Below, piece after piece: positions 6,140 to 9,849 of a stretch of DNA of 9,849 nucleotides. The notes under the pieces are model-generated. The model saw only the letters and a list, made by a program, of their open reading frames with translations. It was not told where the DNA came from and ran no database searches. Each line of letters opens with the position of its first letter. Position 1 is the stretch's first letter. This DNA is from Caldifarciminota bacterium (GTDB taxonomy: Bacteria > Hydrothermota > Hydrothermia > B15-G9 > DRBW01): positions 1-9,849 of the forward strand of contig DRBW01000052.1 of assembly GCA_011042705.1 (NCBI GenBank), read 5' to 3'. Both the position numbers and the translations under genes were made by a program.

Positions 6140-6512
6140 TCTTCTCGCCACGGGTTTCATTAGCACCCTCGACGGGGAATCCCGCCTCCTTCCAGCCCTT
6201 TATGCCCCCTAAAAGGCCATAGGCCCTGTATCCCATGAGCCTCATCAGGACGACGGCCTGAGCCGACATTGCGCCCGAAGCGCAGTAAAAGACTATATCC
6301 TTCTCTTTTGGAAATTCATCCATGTGCCTCGCGAGCTTTTTGAGCGGCATATTGATTGCACCGGGGATATGACATTCGGAGAACTCTTGGGGCATTCTCA
6401 CGTCGACCAGGTAAACTTTTCCAAGATTGTTTTTTAACCAGTTCCCGTCGACCAGATAGAAATCAAAAGCGACCTCATCCAGGTATTTTTCAACATATTT
6501 CCTTGCTTCCAT
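6132..6512 (-). CDS. Single-domain rhodanese-like protein
   Basis: This 126-residue cytoplasmic sulfurtransferase-fold protein would carry sulfur as a persulfide on Cys77. The rhodanese signatures are complete: 'VYLVDVRMPQEFSECHIPGAINMP' spans 33-56 with the CH1 motif DVR...E at 37-43, active loop 'CASGAMS' at 77-83 and the C-terminal CH2-like 'YGLLGGIKGWKEAGFPV' at 98-114. The active loop lacks the usual arginines of CRSGxRS, so the sulfur donor and acceptor may differ from thiosulfate and cyanide. A 20-residue N-terminal extension precedes the domain. The ATG at 6512 has no recognisable ribosome site. The gene overlaps ribD by about 8 bp and is probably the first of a short leftward operon. 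No sulfur-metabolism gene is adjacent, so the partner is unknown. Confidence 0.92.
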   Translation of the reverse strand: MEARKYVEKYLDEVAFDFYLVDGNWLKNNLGKVYLVDVRMPQEFSECHIPGAINMPLKKLARHMDEFPKEKDIVFYCASGAMSAQAVVLMRLMGYRAYGLLGGIKGWKEAGFPVEGANETRGEKNE

Positions 6513-6518
6513 CTTTTT

Positions 6519-6548
6519 ATTTTGCAGTAGATAGGTTCCTCAAGTCAA
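6519..6548 (-). promoter_or_regulatory. Weak promoter candidate for the rhodanese-ribD genes
   Basis: On the minus strand TTGACT (6543-6548) is followed after 18 bases by CAAAAT (6519-6524), which matches the -10 consensus at four of six positions. Transcription would begin close to the rhodanese ATG, which would fit that gene's lack of a ribosome site. Only the -35 is good. Confidence 0.3.
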
Positions 6549-6566
6549 TCGGAGGTTGCCCTATCA

Positions 6567-6698
6567 ATGTTTTCAGGCCAGAAATTTCGGCTGATTTTTT
6601 TCTCTTTGAAGGATCCAGTGTGTAATCTCAGAGAGGGGCTGATTGAGGACAATATCGACAGCTGGAAGGGTTCTCTTCTGGACGGGTATTCCACGTGA
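6567..6698 (+). CDS. Possible 43-codon small ORF
   Basis: An ATG at 6567, eleven bases after a GGAGG (6551-6555), opens 43 codons ending in TGA at 6696-6698. The second half, roughly from 'NLREGLIEDNIDSW' onward, uses codons like those of neighbouring genes, and the same frame stays open after the TGA until 6814. The N-terminal third is hydrophobic/basic (FRLIFFSL). There is no recognisable family, the ribosome-site spacing is long, and a terminator-like hairpin lies in it. It could be a real small protein, a decayed gene remnant or chance. Confidence 0.18.
   Translation: MFSGQKFRLIFFSLKDPVCNLREGLIEDNIDSWKGSLLDGYST
6574..6601 (+). terminator. Weak intrinsic-terminator-like hairpin
   Basis: CAGGCC and GGCTG can pair with one bulged G around the self-complementary GAAATTTC, and the structure is followed by A and seven T residues (6595-6601) on the plus strand. 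The stem is short and imperfect. No plus-strand gene ends here, so it would only stop antisense or short transcripts upstream of the buk promoter. Confidence 0.22.
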
Positions 6699-6709
6699 TC
6701 CTCAGGATC
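6692..6709. promoter_or_regulatory. Overlapping palindromes upstream of the buk promoter
   Basis: GATCCTCAGGATC (6697-6709) is a perfect 6-bp inverted repeat around one C, and CACGTG (6692-6697) abuts it. The pair sits about 80-95 bases upstream of the predicted buk transcription start, a reasonable place for a regulator, but no second copy is visible. Confidence 0.3.
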
Positions 6710-6750
6710 GGCGATTTTACCGGTAGCGGAGCTTCAAAGGCGCTCTTTTG

Positions 6751-6779
6751 TTGCAAATTTTAGCAAAATTAAATATAAT
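6751..6779 (+). promoter_or_regulatory. Sigma70-type promoter of the buk-ptb-ackA operon
   Basis: TTGCAA (6751-6756) is followed after exactly 17 bases by a perfect TATAAT (6774-6779) in an AT-rich stretch. Transcription should start near 6786, leaving a leader of about 48 bases that ends in AAGGAGGT (6823-6830) just before the buk ATG. Confidence 0.78.
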
Positions 6780-6833
6780 TGGATTGTCTATCAAGCTGTT
6801 GGGCGCTTTTTGTGAAAAATTAAAGGAGGTGAC

Positions 6834-7904
6834 ATGGCCTTCAACATTCTCGTAATAAATCCCGGTTCAACTTCAACCAAGATAGCTCTTTTCGAAGATG
6901 AAAAGGAAGTTTTCTCCGTTAACATACCCCATTCGACTGAGGAGCTGGCAGCCTTTCACAGGATTACCGATCAGTATGAGTTTAGAAAGAAAATAATCCT
7001 GGATGAGTTAGAAAAACGCGGTTACGACCTGAAAAAACTCGATGCTGTGGTGGGAAGAGGTGGCCTTTTAAAACCGATAGAGAGCGGGACTTACAGGGTA
7101 AACGAAAGGATGCTGGAAGACCTCAGAGAGGGTCTTCAGGGAGAGCACGCATCGAATCTTGGGGGTATACTGGCTGACTCCATAGCCAGGCCACTGGGGA
7201 TTCCGGCCTTCATTGTGGACCCGGTTGTCGTCGATGAGATGGAACCCGTGGCGAAGATCTCGGGTCTCCCGCAGATCGAGCGGAGGAGCATTTTCCACGC
7301 CCTCAATCAGAAATGTGTCGCAAGAACCGCTGCCGAGGAGCTCGGACGCAGGTACGAAGAAGTGAATTTTATCGTGGTTCACATGGGCGGCGGCATATCG
7401 GTCGGAGTCCATAAGAAGGGCAGAGTGGTGGATGTCAACAACGCCCTGAACGGCGACGGACCTTTTGCGCCCGAGAGAGCCGGTGGTCTCCCCGTCTGGG
7501 ACACGATCGAGATGGCGCTGTCGGGGAAGTACACCCGGGATGAGCTCAAGAAGATGCTCGCCGGGAAGGGTGGGATGGTGGCTTATCTCGGCACAAACGA
7601 CATGAGGGAAGTAAACAGGCGCATTGAAGAGGGTGACGAAAAGGCGAAGCTGATCAAGGAGGCTATGGCCTATCAGGTTGCCAAGGAGATAGGAGCCGAC
7701 GCGACTGTTTTGAAGGGTGAGGTCGACGCCATCGTCATAAGCGGTGGCCTGGCATATGACGAGGAATTCCTGAATATGATAAAGGAAAGAGTGGGCTTTA
7801 TCGCCAGAGTAATGGTGTATCCCGGGGGCGATGAGATGAAGGCACTCGCCCTGGGAGCTTTGAGAGTATTGAAGGGTGAGGAAAAGGCCAAAGAATACAG
7901 ATAG
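6834..7904 (+). CDS. buk: Butyrate kinase
   Basis: Cytoplasmic ASKHA-fold kinase that transfers phosphate from butyryl (or branched-chain acyl) phosphate to ADP, yielding ATP and the free acid (EC 2.7.2.7). It has 356 residues, the normal Buk length and clearly shorter than acetate kinase. Motifs: N-terminal phosphate loop 'NPGSTSTK' at 9-16, 'GRGG' at 74-77, 'HASNLGGILA' at 105-114, second phosphate motif 'VHMGGGISVG' at 182-191, 'DGPFAPERAG' at 208-217, adenosine motif 'SGGLAYD' at 303-309 and 'PGGDEMKALALGALRVL' near the C-terminus. The ribosome site AAGGAGGT is the strongest in the window and fixes the ATG. It leads an operon with ptb 14 bases downstream, the classic pairing that makes ATP from acyl-CoA. 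True substrate chain length (butyrate, isobutyrate, isovalerate) cannot be told from sequence. Confidence 0.95.
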   Translation: MAFNILVINPGSTSTKIALFEDEKEVFSVNIPHSTEELAAFHRITDQYEFRKKIILDELEKRGYDLKKLDAVVGRGGLLKPIESGTYRVNERMLEDLREGLQGEHASNLGGILADSIARPLGIPAFIVDPVVVDEMEPVAKISGLPQIERRSIFHALNQKCVARTAAEELGRRYEEVNFIVVHMGGGISVGVHKKGRVVDVNNALNGDGPFAPERAGGLPVWDTIEMALSGKYTRDELKKMLAGKGGMVAYLGTNDMREVNRRIEEGDEKAKLIKEAMAYQVAKEIGADATVLKGEVDAIVISGGLAYDEEFLNMIKERVGFIARVMVYPGGDEMKALALGALRVLKGEEKAKEYR

Positions 7905-7918
7905 AGGAGGATGAGAAG

Positions 7919-8833
7919 ATGATAAGGAGACTTTCGGAGTTGGTGGAGGAGGTAAAGGGGGCCGAGATCAAAAAACTCATCGTCGCCGTTGGAGAGGACC
8001 CGCACACCATAGAGGCAGTTGCCAGAGGAGTCAACGAGGGAATGATCAAAGCCCATCTCGTGGGGAACAGGGACAACATCTACAGGGTTGCGAAGGAACA
8101 TGGTGTGGACCCCGGAATTTTTGAGATCACGCACGAACCGGATCCCTCGAAGGCAGTGAAGGAAGCGGTGAGGCTCGTTAGAGAGGGCGAAGGTGATATG
8201 CTGATGAAGGGCCTTGTTTCGACTGTGACCTACATGAGGGCCATTCTCGATAAACAGCAGGGCCTGTTGCCCGAGGGCACCCTTCTGTCTCACGTAACTG
8301 TCGTAGAGTTTCCCACCTACCCGAAGCTCATTATTGCTGCCGACGTGGCGGTTATCATCCATCCCGATCTTAATCAGAAGGTCCAGATTCTCAAGTACAC
8401 CATAAAAGTTGCCCACGAACTCGGCATCGAGATGCCAAAAGCCGCAATAATTTCAGCCATTGAGACGGTAAACCCCAAGATGCCCTCCAGCGTGGACGCA
8501 GCCATAATCAAAGTCATGGCGGAGAGAGGACAGATCAAAGGTGCCATCGTGGACGGACCTCTTGCCCTTGATCTCGCAGTGTCGAAGGAGAGCACGAAGA
8601 TAAAGGGTGTGAAGAGCGAGGTGGCCGGCGACGCCGATATCGTCATCTTCCCGGATATCGTCACCGGCAACGTTTTCTTCAAGACTGCAACCTGGCTTGC
8701 CGGTGCTGAGCTCGCCGCAGTGGTTGCTGGCACTACGGCTCCCTGCATATTGACGTCGAGGGGCGACAGTGAGGATTCCAAGTTTTACTCGATTGCTCTG
8801 GCTGCCAAAATGGCCGGGAAAGGCTGGGCATGA
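7919..8833 (+). CDS. ptb: Phosphate butyryltransferase (phosphotransbutyrylase)
   Basis: Converts butyryl-CoA or a related acyl-CoA plus phosphate into acyl phosphate and CoA (EC 2.3.1.19), feeding the adjacent kinases. It has 304 residues, typical of the compact PTA_PTB family without the DRTGG domain. Motifs: 'GDMLMKGLVST' at 92-102, 'ISAIETVNPKMPSS-DAA' at 178-195, 'VDGPLALDLAVS' at 211-222, 'FPDIVTGNVFFK' at 244-255, and 'VVAGTTAPCILTSRGDS' at 268-284 (phosphate/CoA pocket). The start is ATG 7919, eight bases after GAGGAGG; an ATG at 7911 is in another frame. The stop overlaps the ackA start as ATGA, implying coupled translation. Phosphate acetyltransferases share the fold; the buk linkage and sequence favour Ptb, but activity on acetyl-CoA is possible and would make sense of the acetate kinase next door. 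Confidence 0.93.
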   Translation: MIRRLSELVEEVKGAEIKKLIVAVGEDPHTIEAVARGVNEGMIKAHLVGNRDNIYRVAKEHGVDPGIFEITHEPDPSKAVKEAVRLVREGEGDMLMKGLVSTVTYMRAILDKQQGLLPEGTLLSHVTVVEFPTYPKLIIAADVAVIIHPDLNQKVQILKYTIKVAHELGIEMPKAAIISAIETVNPKMPSSVDAAIIKVMAERGQIKGAIVDGPLALDLAVSKESTKIKGVKSEVAGDADIVIFPDIVTGNVFFKTATWLAGAELAAVVAGTTAPCILTSRGDSEDSKFYSIALAAKMAGKGWA

Positions 8834-9849
8834 AGATACTTACCCTGAATTGCGGGAGTTCCTCCGTTAAATATCAGGTTTACGATTGGGAAAATAGGGT
8901 GCCGCTCGCCAAAGGGGTCGTCGAGAGGGTCACCATAGGTAATTCCTTCATAGTTCACGAAGTAAGGGGAAGGGAACCGGTGAGGATAGAGCGGGATTGC
9001 CCGTCCCACGTTGAGGCGATACAGCTCGTCCTTGAGATCCTTACTCACCCCGATTACGGCGTTCTCACCGACATAAAAGAGATAAAGGCGGTGGGACACA
9101 GGGTGGTTCACGGCGGTGAGGCTTTTACCAAGTCAGTTCTCATTGACCAGGAGGCCATCGAAACTTTCAAGGAACTGGCCATTCTGGCTCCCCTTCACAA
9201 CCCGGCGAACGTCATGGGGATAGAGGCGGCAATGAAGATTCTGCCCGATATCCCCCACGTCGCGGTGATGGATACGGCCTTTCATCAGACCATGCCATCC
9301 CACGTTTATCTTTACGCGGTGCCCTATGAGTGGTATGAAAAACACAAGGTCAGGCGCTACGGGTTTCACGGCACCTCTCACCTCTACGTCTCGAGGAGGG
9401 CTGCGGCGCTGCTGGGCAAGAAGCCTTCCGAAGTCAATCTTATCACCTGTCACATAGGAAATGGAGCCAGCATCACCGCCATAAAGAACGGCCAGTCCTA
9501 CGACCACAGCATGGGTTTTACCCCTCTCGAGGGACTTATAATGGGAACGAGATCGGGCGATCTCGATCCTGCCATCATACCCTACATCATGAAAAGGGAA
9601 GGCATCACTGCTCAGCAGGTTGTCAACATTCTCAACAAAAAAAGCGGGGTCCTCGGAATAACGGGAAAATACACGGACAGGCGGGATGTCATAAAGGCTG
9701 CTGAGGAGGGCGATGAGCGAGCGAAACTCGCCCTGAGGATGGAGAGCTACAGGATCAAGAAGTACATAGGCGCGTACATGGCGGCTCTCGGCAGGGTAGA
9801 CGCGATCGTGTTCACAGCCGGAGTCGGCGAGATGGCGTGGCAGATAAGG
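8830..9849 (+). CDS. ackA: Acetate kinase, 3' end cut by window edge
   Basis: Makes ATP and acetate from acetyl phosphate and ADP, reversibly (EC 2.7.2.1). 340 of about 400 residues are present, open to the right edge. Active-site residues fall at exactly the positions numbered in the Methanosarcina thermophila enzyme: Asn7 (LNCGSSS), Arg91 (GHRVVHGG), His123 (PLHNP), Asp148 (MDTAFH), His180 (GFHGTSH) and Arg241 (GTRSGDLDP). The second phosphate loop 'HIGNGAS' is at 208-214 and the adenosine motif 'FTAGVGE' at 328-334. The missing part holds the C-terminal conserved glutamate. Translation starts at an ATG overlapping the ptb TGA. The sequence clearly belongs to AckA, not Buk, so the operon encodes two kinases of different acyl preference around one phosphotransacylase. 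Confidence 0.96.
   Translation, partial: MKILTLNCGSSSVKYQVYDWENRVPLAKGVVERVTIGNSFIVHEVRGREPVRIERDCPSHVEAIQLVLEILTHPDYGVLTDIKEIKAVGHRVVHGGEAFTKSVLIDQEAIETFKELAILAPLHNPANVMGIEAAMKILPDIPHVAVMDTAFHQTMPSHVYLYAVPYEWYEKHKVRRYGFHGTSHLYVSRRAAALLGKKPSEVNLITCHIGNGASITAIKNGQSYDHSMGFTPLEGLIMGTRSGDLDPAIIPYIMKREGITAQQVVNILNKKSGVLGITGKYTDRRDVIKAAEEGDERAKLALRMESYRIKKYIGAYMAALGRVDAIVFTAGVGEMAWQIR

Larger units (their letters stand above)
6513..6833. other. Divergent intergenic region between rhodanese and buk
   Basis: These 321 bases separate two divergent operons. The right third (6740-6833) is AT-rich and holds the convincing buk promoter and a very strong ribosome site. The middle (6600-6710) is more GC-rich and contains overlapping palindromes. 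The left part carries a weak leftward promoter candidate, a terminator-like hairpin and a short reading frame. I see no tRNA, riboswitch or mobile-element end here. Confidence 0.7.

Noticed and set aside
5636..6163. Plus-strand frame of 175 codons opposite ribD
   Set aside because: Antisense shadow of the deaminase domain; no ribosome site or motif.
7673..8416. Minus-strand frame of 247 codons across the buk-ptb junction
   Set aside because: It lies opposite two clear enzymes with full catalytic motifs, crosses their boundary, and shows no family features.
1..9849. CRISPR array, tRNA/rRNA, insertion sequence, prophage or toxin-antitoxin pair
   Set aside because: No spaced direct repeats, no RNA gene signatures, no transposase or integrase motifs and no terminal inverted repeats were found when reading both strands.
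6840..9849. Possibility that the third kinase is a second butyrate kinase, as in Thermotoga
   Set aside because: Acetate kinase hallmarks (MDTAFHQTMP, GFHGTSH, GTRSGDLDP) and residue positions match AckA exactly, and it is already too long for Buk.

Overview
This is a roughly 9.8 kb chromosomal segment from a bacterium, very probably an uncultured or little-studied anaerobe. The evidence is an acyl-phosphate energy operon (butyrate kinase, phosphotransbutyrylase, acetate kinase), tight gene packing with short overlaps, purine-rich coding strands with many AGG/AGA arginine codons, strong GGAGG ribosome sites and Lys/Glu-rich proteins. These fit a fermentative, possibly thermophilic organism. 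The buk-ptb-kinase order resembles that known in Thermotoga, but I cannot assign a phylum. There is no sign of phage, transposon, CRISPR, rRNA or tRNA.

Layout. (1) Positions 1-1274, plus strand: the 3' part of an aldehyde dehydrogenase gene cut by the left window edge. (2) Positions 1258-4322, minus strand: four tightly packed genes behind a strong sigma70-type promoter at 4402-4430. In transcription order they encode a polytopic membrane protein with an acidic tail, a PilM-like protein, a short single-span protein combining a PilN-like anchor with a PilP/GspC-like domain, and a secreted AMIN protein with a C-terminal STN/N0-like domain. The last looks like the N-terminal part of PilQ without its secretin. 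Its 3' end overlaps the convergent aldehyde dehydrogenase gene by 17 bp. (3) Positions 4458-6512, minus strand: a small rhodanese, the bifunctional riboflavin enzyme RibD, and a small membrane protein of the Sm_multidrug_ex family. (4) Positions 6513-6833: a divergent intergenic region with a good promoter for the rightward operon, a palindrome and a doubtful 43-codon reading frame. (5) Positions 6834-9849, plus strand: buk, ptb and ackA, the last cut by the right edge.

How the genes work together. In the right-hand operon, Ptb would convert acyl-CoA to acyl phosphate, and the two kinases would make ATP from butyryl/branched acyl phosphate (Buk) and acetyl phosphate (AckA). The most unusual part is the reduced PilM/PilN-PilP/PilQ-N-terminus cluster. 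It keeps recognisable pieces of the type IV pilus/type II secretion alignment complex, but shows no PilO, no secretin domain and a degenerate PilM nucleotide site, and it is joined to an unrecognised membrane protein. I infer a shrunken or repurposed envelope-spanning complex. This rests on motif reading alone and needs profile or structure comparison.
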